DNA of 64,000 nt. It comes from Haemophilus haemolyticus_L (GTDB lineage Bacteria; Pseudomonadota; Gammaproteobacteria; Enterobacterales; Pasteurellaceae). Within the stretch, counting starts at the first letter, position 1. Each line of letters begins with the position of its first letter. The stretch is taken from positions 62,001 to 126,000 of the forward strand of contig NZ_QQGY01000003.1 of assembly GCF_003490595.1 (NCBI RefSeq), in the 5' to 3' direction. This document shows, piece by piece, positions 35,835 through 44,229 of the stretch. The notes beneath the pieces were generated by a model. The model was not told where the DNA came from. It did not search any database and was given only the letters and a program-made list of their open reading frames with translations. Made by a program: the position numbers and the translations under genes.

Positions 35835-36939
35835 AATTCCTTTCTGGTTGCGCGCATGGCAACGTTTGCATATTGATTTTTGGCTTTTTATCGGCTTAGT
35901 TGCAATAACAGCCTATGGCATGCTTGTGCTTTATAGTGCCACTGGTGCGAGTGAAACCATGTTTAACAACCGGATTATTCAGGTTTTTCTTGGATTTACT
36001 GTTATGCTCGTCATGGCACAATTTCCACCTAAATTCTATCAACGCATTGCGCCTTATCTTTATCTGATAGGCTTTATCATGTTGATTTTAGTGGATGCAA
36101 TTGGAACAACCAGTAAAGGTGCACAGCGTTGGCTTGATCTTGGATTTATTCGTTTTCAGCCATCTGAAATTGTAAAGCTTGCAGTGCCATTAATGGTCGC
36201 TGTGTATTTAGGTAATCGTCCACTTCCACCTAAATTAAGTGAAACATTTATTGCGATTGCAATGATTATGATTCCGACTTTACTTGTGGCTATACAACCA
36301 GATTTAGGCACATCAATTTTGGTAAGTGCATCAGGTTTATTTGTAGTATTTTTAGCGGGAATGAGTTGGTGGTTGATTTTAGCTGCAGTGATTGGTTTAG
36401 CTGGATTTATTCCGATCATGTGGCTATATCTAATGCACGATTATCAACGCACTCGCGTTCTCACATTATTGGACCCAGAAAAAGATCCTCTCGGTGCTGG
36501 TTATCATATTTTACAATCAAAGATTGCGATTGGTTCTGGTGGACTTTGGGGAAAAGGCTGGATGCAGGGTACGCAATCTCAGCTTGAATTCTTACCTGAA
36601 CCTCATACAGATTTTATTTTTGCTGTAATGAGTGAAGAACATGGAATGGTTGGTTTTCTTATTTTGATCTCCATTTACATGTTTATTATTGTACGTGGTT
36701 TGATTATTGCCGTGAACGCTCAAACCTCTTTTGGGCGAATTCTTGCTGGTGCAACGACGTTAATTTTCTTTGTTTATGTGTTTGTTAACATAGGCATGGT
36801 AAGTGGTATTTTGCCTGTAGTGGGAGTACCATTACCTTTATTCAGCTATGGTGGAACGTCTTACGTTGCTATTATGGCTGCTTTTGGCTTGGTGATGTCA
36901 GTTCATACACATCAAGTAAAATTTATGAAAGGGAACTAA
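35824..36939 (+). CDS. rodA: Peptidoglycan glycosyltransferase RodA
   Basis: RodA is the SEDS-family polymerase that extends glycan strands from lipid II for the elongasome. The 371 residues hold about ten membrane helices and the family motifs TSKGAQRWLDLGFIRFQPSE, EPHTDFIFAVMSEEHG (with the essential Asp) and GVPLPLFSYGGTSY. The start lies inside the end of mrdA. No uptake sequence is present. Confidence 0.97.
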   Translation: MEDKIPFWLRAWQRLHIDFWLFIGLVAITAYGMLVLYSATGASETMFNNRIIQVFLGFTVMLVMAQFPPKFYQRIAPYLYLIGFIMLILVDAIGTTSKGAQRWLDLGFIRFQPSEIVKLAVPLMVAVYLGNRPLPPKLSETFIAIAMIMIPTLLVAIQPDLGTSILVSASGLFVVFLAGMSWWLILAAVIGLAGFIPIMWLYLMHDYQRTRVLTLLDPEKDPLGAGYHILQSKIAIGSGGLWGKGWMQGTQSQLEFLPEPHTDFIFAVMSEEHGMVGFLILISIYMFIIVRGLIIAVNAQTSFGRILAGATTLIFFVYVFVNIGMVSGILPVVGVPLPLFSYGGTSYVAIMAAFGLVMSVHTHQVKFMKGN

Positions 36940-36991
36940 TTTCATTTTTACTTTTCTTAAAAGGGTAAATAAATGAAAATAGTCAACGCTT

Positions 36992-37852
36992 ATGAAATTA
37001 AAAACATTATTAAATCTGACCGCACTTGCTTTGTTTGCTATAATTACTAGCTTTTCAGCCCATGCGGACACTCACAAAATGTATGGTATCCAAGGGGATA
37101 AACTTTCGATTATAACCAAAGTACCTTCTCCTAGTACTTATTCTGTGAAAGGGCAAACTTATACGACAAAAACTGAAGATGATGCTAAATCCTATACTAA
37201 AGAAGGGATGGCTAGTTACTATCATCTCAAATTTAATGGGCGTAGAACTGCAAGTGGTGATGTTTATAATTCAACACAATTTACTGCAGCACATAAAACA
37301 TTGCCAATAAATTCTTATGCTTTGGTGACTAATTTACATAACAATCGTAAAGTTATCGTACGTATTAATGATCGTGGACCTTTTAGTGATAAACGTTTAA
37401 TTGACCTTTCTCATGCAGCGGCGAAAGAAATTGGATTAATTTCTCGCGGTATGGGACATGTTAGAATTGAGGCGTTGCATGTTGCTAAAAATGGGAGTTT
37501 ATCGGGCGCAGCGACAAGAACGCTGGCTAAGCATGCAAAAACTCAAGAGGCAGCTGATCGTTTAGTAAAATCTAATGAATCTTCTAATAAATCGTTTAAG
37601 ATGGTAAATGAAAAAAAAGGAAATGAAGTTTATCGTTTGAAAATGCTTGAGGTTACTTCTCGTAGTCAAGCTGATAAGTTAATTACGCAACTTGCATTAG
37701 ATAATATTCAAGCCGAAGTAAATCGCTCAGGCAATAAATACGAGATTCACATTGGGCCTTTTGATAACGAAACGCAAATGTCACAAGTGAGAACTAAATT
37801 ACAAAAAATGGCAGTAAACAAGCCACTAATTGTTTACACATATAAAAATTAA
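36992..37852 (+). CDS. rlpA: RlpA-family septal ring protein/lytic transglycosylase, lacking a lipobox
   Basis: RlpA proteins bind denuded glycan and, in some species, cleave it at the septum. The 286 residues have a signal peptide (1-25), a double-psi beta-barrel domain with GMASYYHLKFNGRRTASGD and VRINDRGPFSDKRLIDLS, and a C-terminal SPOR domain (about 205-286). E. coli RlpA is a lipoprotein, but this signal peptide ends SAHA-D with no cysteine, so the mature protein should be soluble in the periplasm. The ribosome site before this ATG is poor, and a short out-of-frame reading frame with a better one overlaps it (36973-37050). Confidence 0.88.
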   Translation: MKLKTLLNLTALALFAIITSFSAHADTHKMYGIQGDKLSIITKVPSPSTYSVKGQTYTTKTEDDAKSYTKEGMASYYHLKFNGRRTASGDVYNSTQFTAAHKTLPINSYALVTNLHNNRKVIVRINDRGPFSDKRLIDLSHAAAKEIGLISRGMGHVRIEALHVAKNGSLSGAATRTLAKHAKTQEAADRLVKSNESSNKSFKMVNEKKGNEVYRLKMLEVTSRSQADKLITQLALDNIQAEVNRSGNKYEIHIGPFDNETQMSQVRTKLQKMAVNKPLIVYTYKN

Positions 37853-37867
37853 TTGTAGGAACACACT

Positions 37868-39049
37868 ATGTTGAAAAGAACAACAAAAATCGCATTTTTA
37901 TCAAGTTTTGTAGCACTTAGTGCTTTTTCGGTAGCTGCCGAGGATATCCAGTTTGGCGTAACTCCACCACAAATTACTGCTCAAACGTATGTATTGATGG
38001 ATTACAATTCAGGAGCAATTTTGGCCGCACTTAATCCTGATGAGCGTCAATATCCCGCATCTTTAACTAAAATGATGACAAGTTATGTGGTAGGGAGCGC
38101 TTTAAAACAGGGTAAAATTCACAATACTGATATGGTAACCATTGGTGAGAGTGCATGGGGGCGTAATTTCCCAGATTCATCAAAAATGTTTTTAGATTTA
38201 AATACGCAGGTATCTGTAGCAGATTTGAATCGTGGTGTGATTGTTGTATCCGGCAATGATGCGACCGTTGCATTAGCTGAACATATTTCTGGCAATGTAC
38301 CGAACTTTGTAGAAACAATGAACAAATATGTTCAACAATTTGGTTTGAAAAATACAAATTTCACCACGCCGCATGGTTTAGACGATCCTAATCAATATTC
38401 TTCTGCTCGTGATATGGCGCTTATTGGTGCACATATTATTCGTGATTTACCTGAAGAATATAAAATTTACTCCGAAAAAGATTTTACATTTAATAAAATC
38501 AAACAACCTAATCGTAATGGACTATTATGGGATAAAACCATCAATGTTGATGGAATGAAAACAGGCCATACTAGCCAAGCCGGATATAACTTAGTTGCTT
38601 CAGCGACTACACCAAACAATATGCGTTTAATTTCTGTAGTAATGGGGGTGCCAACTTATAAAGGTCGTGAAGTAGAAAGTAAAAAACTTTTACAATGGGG
38701 TTTTGCTAATTTCGAAACATTTAAAACTTTAGAGGCAGGCAAAGAAGTTTCAGAACAACCTGTTTATTACGGTAATAAAGGTAGCGTTAAATTAGGAACG
38801 TTACAAGATAGCTTTATCACAGTTCCGAAAGGCAAACAAAATGAGCTTAAAGCTCGATATGAGTTAGAAAGTAAAAATTTACAAGCGCCTTTAGCAAAAG
38901 GCCAAGTCGTCGGTAAAGTCATTTATCAATTAGAAGGTAAAGATATTGCAGCGGTAAACTTACAAGTAATGGATGAAGTGGGCGAAGCGAGTATTTTCGG
39001 AAAAGCTTGGGATTGGCTCGTGCTCACTGTAAAAGGCTTATTTGCATAA
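37868..39049 (+). CDS. dacA: D-alanyl-D-alanine carboxypeptidase (PBP5-type)
   Basis: DacA trims the terminal D-alanine from peptidoglycan pentapeptides. The 393 residues have a signal peptide (1-24), the active-site motifs SLTK (Ser65), SGN (VVSGNDA) and KTG (DGMKTGHTSQAG), a PBP5-type beta-rich C-terminal domain, and a terminal amphipathic helix that anchors the protein to the inner membrane. It follows rlpA by 15 bases. An uptake sequence at 39066-39074 lies just after the stop codon. Confidence 0.96.
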   Translation: MLKRTTKIAFLSSFVALSAFSVAAEDIQFGVTPPQITAQTYVLMDYNSGAILAALNPDERQYPASLTKMMTSYVVGSALKQGKIHNTDMVTIGESAWGRNFPDSSKMFLDLNTQVSVADLNRGVIVVSGNDATVALAEHISGNVPNFVETMNKYVQQFGLKNTNFTTPHGLDDPNQYSSARDMALIGAHIIRDLPEEYKIYSEKDFTFNKIKQPNRNGLLWDKTINVDGMKTGHTSQAGYNLVASATTPNNMRLISVVMGVPTYKGREVESKKLLQWGFANFETFKTLEAGKEVSEQPVYYGNKGSVKLGTLQDSFITVPKGKQNELKARYELESKNLQAPLAKGQVVGKVIYQLEGKDIAAVNLQVMDEVGEASIFGKAWDWLVLTVKGLFA

Positions 39050-39065
39050 AATATGCCAGAAACTT

Positions 39066-39074
39066 ACCGCACTT
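39066..39074 (-). repeat. Single DNA uptake sequence between dacA and ybeD
   Basis: Exact ACCGCACTT, an isolated intergenic copy without a facing partner, so it is not part of a terminator hairpin. A separate weak inverted repeat, GTGTGGGTGG/CCATCCACAC, lies at 39103-39127 and could be a terminator stem, but it lacks a long T-run. Confidence 0.8.
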
Positions 39075-39152
39075 TTTTCATTTTTAACTGAGGCATTCGT
39101 AATGTGTGGGTGGTGTGCCATCCACACATCATTTTTATCATTGGGAAATAAT

Positions 39153-39431
39153 ATGACAACAGAAAACGATTACGCAAAACTTAAAGAATTAATGAAATTT
39201 CCAGCAAAAATGACATTTAAAGTTGCTGGAATTAATCGCGAGGGGTTAGCGCAAGATCTAATTCAAGTCGTTCAAAAATACATTAAAGGCGATTATATTC
39301 CTAAGGAAAAACGGAGTAGTAAAGGTACCTATAATTCGGTTTCAATCGACATTATTGCTGAAAGCTTTGAGCAGGTAGAAACACTTTATAAAGAACTTGC
39401 TAAAGTTGAAGGTGTAAAAATGGTTATCTAA
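39153..39431 (+). CDS. ybeD: YbeD/DUF493 family protein
   Basis: This 92-residue ferredoxin-like (ACT-type) protein is encoded before lipB, as in E. coli. KLKELMKFPAKMTFKVAGIN and KGTYNSVSIDIIAESFEQ are family stretches. The molecular role is not settled; a regulatory role linked to lipoylation is often suggested from position alone. I start at Met-Thr-Thr-Glu, since the longer in-frame extension starts inside the dacA stop region. Confidence 0.9.
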   Translation: MTTENDYAKLKELMKFPAKMTFKVAGINREGLAQDLIQVVQKYIKGDYIPKEKRSSKGTYNSVSIDIIAESFEQVETLYKELAKVEGVKMVI

Positions 39432-39432
39432 T

Positions 39433-40071
39433 ATGAATAATTCCCTTATCGTTCGTCAGTTAGGGTTGCAAGATTATCAAGATATTTGGCATAAAATGCA
39501 GAATTTTACAGATAGTCGCACCGCGGAAACGCAAGACGAAATTTGGTTGGTGCAACATCCTTCTGTGTTTACCCAAGGGCAAGCAGGTAAACCAGAGCAT
39601 CTTTTACAACGTAGTGAAATACCTGTAGTACAGTCGGATCGTGGTGGGCAAATAACCTATCATGCACCCGGTCAGCAAGTGATGTATGTGCTCATTGATA
39701 TTAAGCGTCATGAGAATTTAAATGTACGTCAATTAGTTACCGCACTTGAACAAATGGTGGTAAAAACTTTAGCTGAATATCGTATTGAAAGCTATCCAAA
39801 ACCTGATGCACCAGGCGTGTATGTGGATGGAAAAAAGATTTGTTCTCTTGGACTGCGTATTCGTCGTGGGTGCTCTTTTCACGGGTTAGCATTGAATATC
39901 AATATGGATCTGAATCCATTTCATTATATTAATCCATGTGGCTATGCTGGTCTTGAAATGTGTCAATTAGCGGATTTTGTTAATCAAGATGAAGCTAATT
40001 GCGATAAGGTTTCACCAAAATTAATTAAACACTTTGCTGAGCTTTTAGGCTATAATGTAACAAATTTGTAA
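39433..40071 (+). CDS. lipB: Octanoyl-[acyl-carrier-protein]:protein octanoyltransferase
   Basis: LipB moves octanoate from acyl carrier protein to the lipoyl domains of 2-oxo acid dehydrogenases and GcvH. The 212 residues include RGGQITYHAPGQ (about 73), the lysine in DGKKICSLG and the catalytic cysteine in INPCGYAG (about residue 172). It begins one base after ybeD. An uptake sequence is at 39739-39747. Confidence 0.96.
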   Translation: MNNSLIVRQLGLQDYQDIWHKMQNFTDSRTAETQDEIWLVQHPSVFTQGQAGKPEHLLQRSEIPVVQSDRGGQITYHAPGQQVMYVLIDIKRHENLNVRQLVTALEQMVVKTLAEYRIESYPKPDAPGVYVDGKKICSLGLRIRRGCSFHGLALNINMDLNPFHYINPCGYAGLEMCQLADFVNQDEANCDKVSPKLIKHFAELLGYNVTNL

Positions 40072-40122
40072 TATTTAATGATCAAAAATGCCCTGTTTGG
40101 GCATTTTTATTTAGGAACGCTT

Positions 40123-41085
40123 ATGTCAACGCCTTTCAAAATGGAACGCGGTGTAAAATATCGCGATGCGGCAAAAACGTCGATTATTCCAGTAAAAAAT
40201 ATTGATCCAAACCAAGAGCTATTGAAAAAGCCCGAATGGATGAAAATTAAACTTCCAGCAAATTCACTTAAAATTGAAAGCATCAAAAATGGAATGCGTC
40301 GTCATGGTTTACATTCCGTTTGTGAAGAAGCATCTTGTCCAAATTTACACGAATGTTTTAATCATGGAACAGCAACTTTTATGATTTTAGGCGCAATTTG
40401 TACGCGCCGTTGCCCGTTCTGTGATGTTGCGCATGGCAAACCATTACCGCCCGATCCTGAAGAGCCACAAAAATTAGCTGAAACTATCCAAGATATGAAA
40501 CTTAAATATGTGGTGATTACATCGGTGGATCGCGATGATTTACCAGATCGTGGCGCGGGTCATTTTGCAGAATGTGTAAAAGCTGTGCGCGAGCTTAATC
40601 CTAACATTAAGATTGAAATTTTAGTGCCTGATTTCCGTGGTCGCATTACACAGGCATTGGAAAAATTAAAAGATAATCCGCCAGATGTCTTTAACCATAA
40701 TTTAGAAAACGTCCCGCGCCTATATAAAGAGATTCGTCCTGGGGCGGATTACGAATGGTCACTTAAATTATTGCGTGAATTTAAAGAAATGTTCCCGAAT
40801 ATCCCAACTAAATCAGGTTTAATGGTGGGATTAGGCGAAACCAACGAGGAAATTGTACAAGTCATGCAAGATTTACGTGATAACGGTGTGACAATGCTCA
40901 CGTTGGGGCAATATCTTCAACCTAGCCGCCATCATTTGCCAGTTGCGCGTTATGTTCCGCCAAGCGAATTTGATGAATTCAGAGAAAAAGCCAATGAAAT
41001 GGGCTTTGAACATGCGGCTTGTGGACCATTTGTTCGCTCTTCTTATCACGCTGATTTACAAGCCAGTGGCGGGTTAGTGAAATAA
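40123..41085 (+). CDS. lipA: Lipoyl synthase
   Basis: LipA is a radical-SAM enzyme that inserts two sulfur atoms into octanoyl groups. The 320 residues have both iron-sulfur motifs: the auxiliary cluster CEEASCPNLHEC (CX4CX5C) and the SAM cluster CTRRCPFC (CX3CX2C). The C-terminal RSSYHADLQ includes the conserved serine that binds the auxiliary cluster. I start at Met-Ser-Thr-Pro; an in-frame ATG at 40078 reads through the ribosome-site region. It is last of ybeD-lipB-lipA and ends at an uptake-sequence terminator. Confidence 0.97.
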   Translation: MSTPFKMERGVKYRDAAKTSIIPVKNIDPNQELLKKPEWMKIKLPANSLKIESIKNGMRRHGLHSVCEEASCPNLHECFNHGTATFMILGAICTRRCPFCDVAHGKPLPPDPEEPQKLAETIQDMKLKYVVITSVDRDDLPDRGAGHFAECVKAVRELNPNIKIEILVPDFRGRITQALEKLKDNPPDVFNHNLENVPRLYKEIRPGADYEWSLKLLREFKEMFPNIPTKSGLMVGLGETNEEIVQVMQDLRDNGVTMLTLGQYLQPSRHHLPVARYVPPSEFDEFREKANEMGFEHAACGPFVRSSYHADLQASGGLVK

Positions 41086-41104
41086 TTTAAAACTGCTCTG
41101 AATT

Positions 41105-41140
41105 AAACCGCACTTTTGGCTTATCACGAAAGTGCGGTTT
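41105..41140 (+). terminator. Uptake-sequence-pair terminator after lipA
   Basis: Uptake sequences at 41107-41115 (reverse) and 41130-41138 (forward) form the stem AAACCGCACTTT / AAAGTGCGGTTT. A T-rich tail follows. This is the opposite order to most pairs in the window (here the reverse copy comes first). Confidence 0.7.
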
Positions 41141-41255
41141 ATTTTTGATGCTTTTTTTCACCGAATATTTACTAGCCAGAATTATTGCAAGCCTGTAAAA
41201 TAGCCGACCGTTTTATTCGACTAATTATTTATAACACCTAACGATATTGTAGAAA

Positions 41256-42680
41256 ATGACTCAAAAATTACATATTAAAACTTGGGGCTGCCAGATGAAT
41301 GAATATGATTCATCTAAAATGGCCGATCTTTTATTAAGTACTCATGGACTAGAACTTACCGAAATTCCTGAAGAAGCAGACGTATTATTATTGAATACCT
41401 GTTCTATTCGTGAAAAAGCACAAGAAAAAGTGTTCCACCAACTTGGGCGCTGGAAAGAATTAAAGAAAAATAATCCAAATTTAGTGATTGGCGTGGGCGG
41501 CTGCGTAGCTTCTCAAGAAGGTGAACATATTCGCCATCGTGCGCCTTATGTAGATATTATTTTTGGTCCGCAAACTTTGCACCGCCTGCCTGAAATGATT
41601 AACCAAATTCGTGGTGGTAAGAGCTCTGTTGTAGATGTAAGTTTCCCTGAAATTGAGAAATTTGACCGCTTACCTGAACCTCGTGCAGAAGGTCCAACAG
41701 CATTTGTTTCGATTATGGAAGGCTGTAATAAATACTGTACTTTCTGTGTTGTACCTTATACACGCGGTGAAGAAGTCAGTCGCCCTGTGGATGATGTCTT
41801 ATTTGAAATTGCGCAGCTTGCGGATCAAGGTGTGCGTGAGGTCAATCTACTTGGTCAAAATGTAAATGCTTATCGTGGGCCGACACATGATGGTCAAATT
41901 TGTAGCTTTGCTGAATTGCTTCGTCTTGTCGCATCAATTGATGGTATTGACCGTTTACGTTTTACAACCAGTCATCCAATAGAATTTACGGATGATATTA
42001 TTGACGTATATCGTGATACGCCTGAATTGGTGAGTTTCTTGCATCTTCCAGTCCAAGCGGGTTCTGACCGTGTATTAACGATGATGAAACGTGGTCATAC
42101 AGCATTAGAATATAAATCTATTATTCGTAAGCTTCGTGCTGTGCGTCCTGATATTCAAATCAGCTCAGATTTTATTGTTGGTTTCCCGGGGGAAACTGCG
42201 GAAGATTTTGAGCAAACTATGAATTTGATTGCACAAGTGAACTTTGATATGAGCTTCAGTTTTGTGTATTCTGCTCGACCAGGTACGCCAGCTGCAGATA
42301 TGCCAGATGATGTCACGGAAGACGAAAAGAAACAACGTCTTTATGTGTTACAAGAGCGTATTAATCAACAAGCCGCACAGTTTAGCCGTCGCATGCTTGG
42401 CACAGAACAACGCGTGTTAGTTGAAGGGCCATCGAAGAAAGACATTATGGAATTAACGGGACGTACTGAAACGAATCGTATTGTCAACTTCCAAGGTTCT
42501 CCGGAAATGATTGGTAAATTTGTGGATGTGAAAATCACTGATGTTTATACCAATTCTCTACGTGGTGAAGTGGTGCGTACTGAAGATGAAATGGGATTAC
42601 GTATTGCGCAATCTCCACAAGACGTGATGAATCGCACACGTAAAGAAGATGAATTAGGTGTAGGGCGTTATCACGGCTAA
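41256..42680 (+). CDS. miaB: tRNA-2-methylthio-N6-dimethylallyladenosine synthase
   Basis: MiaB is a radical-SAM methylthiotransferase that converts i6A37 to ms2i6A37 in tRNAs reading U-starting codons. The 474 residues show an N-terminal MTTase domain with cysteines in WGCQMNEYDS, NTCSIREKA and GGCVASQEG, the radical-SAM motif CNKYCTFCVVPYTRG (about 157-171) and a C-terminal TRAM domain. It is monocistronic, with terminators on both sides. Confidence 0.97.
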   Translation: MTQKLHIKTWGCQMNEYDSSKMADLLLSTHGLELTEIPEEADVLLLNTCSIREKAQEKVFHQLGRWKELKKNNPNLVIGVGGCVASQEGEHIRHRAPYVDIIFGPQTLHRLPEMINQIRGGKSSVVDVSFPEIEKFDRLPEPRAEGPTAFVSIMEGCNKYCTFCVVPYTRGEEVSRPVDDVLFEIAQLADQGVREVNLLGQNVNAYRGPTHDGQICSFAELLRLVASIDGIDRLRFTTSHPIEFTDDIIDVYRDTPELVSFLHLPVQAGSDRVLTMMKRGHTALEYKSIIRKLRAVRPDIQISSDFIVGFPGETAEDFEQTMNLIAQVNFDMSFSFVYSARPGTPAADMPDDVTEDEKKQRLYVLQERINQQAAQFSRRMLGTEQRVLVEGPSKKDIMELTGRTETNRIVNFQGSPEMIGKFVDVKITDVYTNSLRGEVVRTEDEMGLRIAQSPQDVMNRTRKEDELGVGRYHG

Positions 42681-42699
42681 TTGAAATCTTGAAATATTT

Positions 42700-42730
42700 A
42701 ACCGCACTTTGAGAAATTAAAGTGCGGTTA
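42700..42730. terminator. Bidirectional uptake-sequence-pair terminator between miaB and ung
   Basis: Exact uptake sequences at 42701-42709 and 42720-42728 form the stem AACCGCACTTT / AAAGTGCGGTT, followed by ATTTTTTT. It separates two convergent genes. Confidence 0.8.
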
Positions 42731-42750
42731 TTTTTTTAGGAATATATGGT

Positions 42751-43410
42751 TTAGATTTGCCAATCTATCGGTTTTATTCCGTGGCTTTCCAAATATGAAT
42801 TTGTTTTGGAAAAATGATGACAGCCAAAGAAACCTCGATGAGCTGAAAGTGGGGAAGGATGTGGAGCCGTTAAAACAAGGTGACGAGTGCGGTCAATAAT
42901 TTGCCCTTTTTTTTGTGCGTGACTGCCCCAAAGTAAAAATACGAGTTTCTCACGATGTTCATTAAGTGCTGCAATAACACGATCAGTAAACGTTTCCCAG
43001 CCGAAATTAGCATGTGAATGTGCCATACCACGTTCTACGGTAAGTACTGTGTTGAGCAGCAATACCCCTTGTTCAGCCCATTTGACTAAATAACCATGTG
43101 ATGGCATTTGGAATCCCGAAATATCTTGTGTAAGCTCTTTATACATATTTACTAGAGAAGGGGGAATGGCGACTTCAGGTTTTACTGAAAAAGCCAATCC
43201 ATGAGCTTGGTTTGGACCATGGTAGGGATCCTGACCTAAGATTACTACTTTTACATCTTCAAAAGCCGTATATTTGAATGCGTTAAATACATCTTCTTGT
43301 GGGGGATAAATCGTTTTCCCGCTTGCTCTTGCAAGATGAACCTGTTGTAGTGCGTGTTGAAAGTAAGGTTGTTCTTTTTCTTTTCCGATAACATCAGTCC
43401 AGGTTTTCAT
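42751..43410 (-). CDS. ung: Uracil-DNA glycosylase
   Basis: Ung removes uracil from DNA, starting base excision repair. The 219 residues contain the water-activating loop GQDPYHGPNQAHGLAFSV (about 61-78), with its catalytic aspartate, and the DNA-intercalation loop HPSPLSAHRGFFG near the C-terminus. It is convergent with miaB and divergent from grcA. Confidence 0.97.
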   Translation of the reverse strand: MKTWTDVIGKEKEQPYFQHALQQVHLARASGKTIYPPQEDVFNAFKYTAFEDVKVVILGQDPYHGPNQAHGLAFSVKPEVAIPPSLVNMYKELTQDISGFQMPSHGYLVKWAEQGVLLLNTVLTVERGMAHSHANFGWETFTDRVIAALNEHREKLVFLLWGSHAQKKGQIIDRTRHLVLTAPHPSPLSAHRGFFGCHHFSKTNSYLESHGIKPIDWQI

Positions 43411-43533
43411 TATTTTGATCCTATTAATAAGTTTGCTCTTATTATAAACAAAAAGGTTAAGGCAATAAAAAGTTTAAAAGGTTAAGTTAATGTTAAATTA
43501 TTTTGGGTGAATAGCTACATAAATGAGTAAAGT

Positions 43534-43547
43534 TTAATTTAGATCAA
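43534..43547. promoter_or_regulatory. Candidate FNR site upstream of grcA
   Basis: TTAAT-N4-ATCAA differs from the FNR consensus TTGAT-N4-ATCAA by one base. Half-sites (TTATCAA, TTTGATAA) also occur at about 43582 and 43623. grcA is FNR-activated in E. coli, and anaerobic induction here would fit. Confidence 0.5.
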
Positions 43548-43598
43548 GTTTGTAAAATTATCTTAAAAAGATAACCTGTTCTTTATCAAAAAAATCCA

Positions 43599-43625
43599 AA
43601 ATAATTTGAAATCTTCAAATTATTT
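43599..43625. repeat. Perfect 12-base inverted repeat upstream of grcA
   Basis: AAATAATTTGAA and TTCAAATTATTT flank a three-base ATC centre, 54 bases before the grcA start. There is no T-run after it, so it is not a standard terminator. It could be an operator or a 5' leader hairpin stabilising the abundant grcA message. Confidence 0.6.
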
Positions 43626-43678
43626 GATAAAATTTGTACAGTTTTTATGATTATTCTAATGCCAATTAGGAGGCTATT

Positions 43679-44062
43679 ATGATTAAAGGTATTCAAATTA
43701 CTCAAGCGGCAAATGACAATTTGCTTAATTCATTCTGGTTATTAGACAGCGAAAAAAATGAAGCGCGTTGCTTATGTGCAAAAGGCGAATTCGCTGAAGA
43801 CCAAGTTGTTGCAGTTAGCGAATTAGGTCAAATCGAATACCGTGAATTACCGGTAAACGTAGCGCCAACTGTTAAAGTTGAAGGTGGTCAGCACTTAAAC
43901 GTAAACGTATTACGTCGTGAAACTTTAGAAGATGCGGTAAACAACCCAGATAAATATCCACAATTAACTATCCGTGTTTCTGGTTACGCAGTACGTTTCA
44001 ACTCTTTAACTCCAGAACAACAACGCGACGTTATTACTCGTACTTTCACTGAAAGCCTATAA
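43679..44062 (+). CDS. grcA: Autonomous glycyl radical cofactor GrcA (YfiD)
   Basis: GrcA replaces the radical-bearing end of pyruvate formate-lyase after oxygen damage, restoring activity under microaerobic conditions. The 127 residues end in the glycyl-radical domain RVSGYAVRFNSLTPEQQ (about 101-117), whose glycine carries the radical. An AGGAGG ribosome site and common codons suggest high expression. A strong terminator follows. It fits with the formate dehydrogenase genes later in the window, since Pfl makes the formate they oxidise. Confidence 0.96.
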   Translation: MIKGIQITQAANDNLLNSFWLLDSEKNEARCLCAKGEFAEDQVVAVSELGQIEYRELPVNVAPTVKVEGGQHLNVNVLRRETLEDAVNNPDKYPQLTIRVSGYAVRFNSLTPEQQRDVITRTFTESL

Positions 44063-44083
44063 TTTCAGTTTGAATGAAAAAAG

Positions 44084-44110
44084 AAACCCCGAAGTCATTC
44101 GGGGTTTTGT
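44084..44110 (+). terminator. Terminator after grcA
   Basis: AAACCCCGAA and TTCGGGGTTT form a perfect ten-base stem with a GTCA loop and a T-rich tail. Confidence 0.9.
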
Positions 44111-44135
44111 TTTATCTAAAAGGTTAAAAAATTTG

Positions 44136-44144
44136 ACCGCACTT
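44136..44144 (-). repeat. Single DNA uptake sequence upstream of lepA
   Basis: Exact ACCGCACTT with the AT-rich flank typical of extended uptake sequences. It is unpaired and intergenic. Confidence 0.8.
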
Positions 44145-44229
44145 TTCCCTTTCATCCCTAGCGATTTCCGCGCTTTTCAGGTACAATCCGCCAGTTAAAT
44201 TTAATGATTTTTGAGAAAAACTATCTTTT

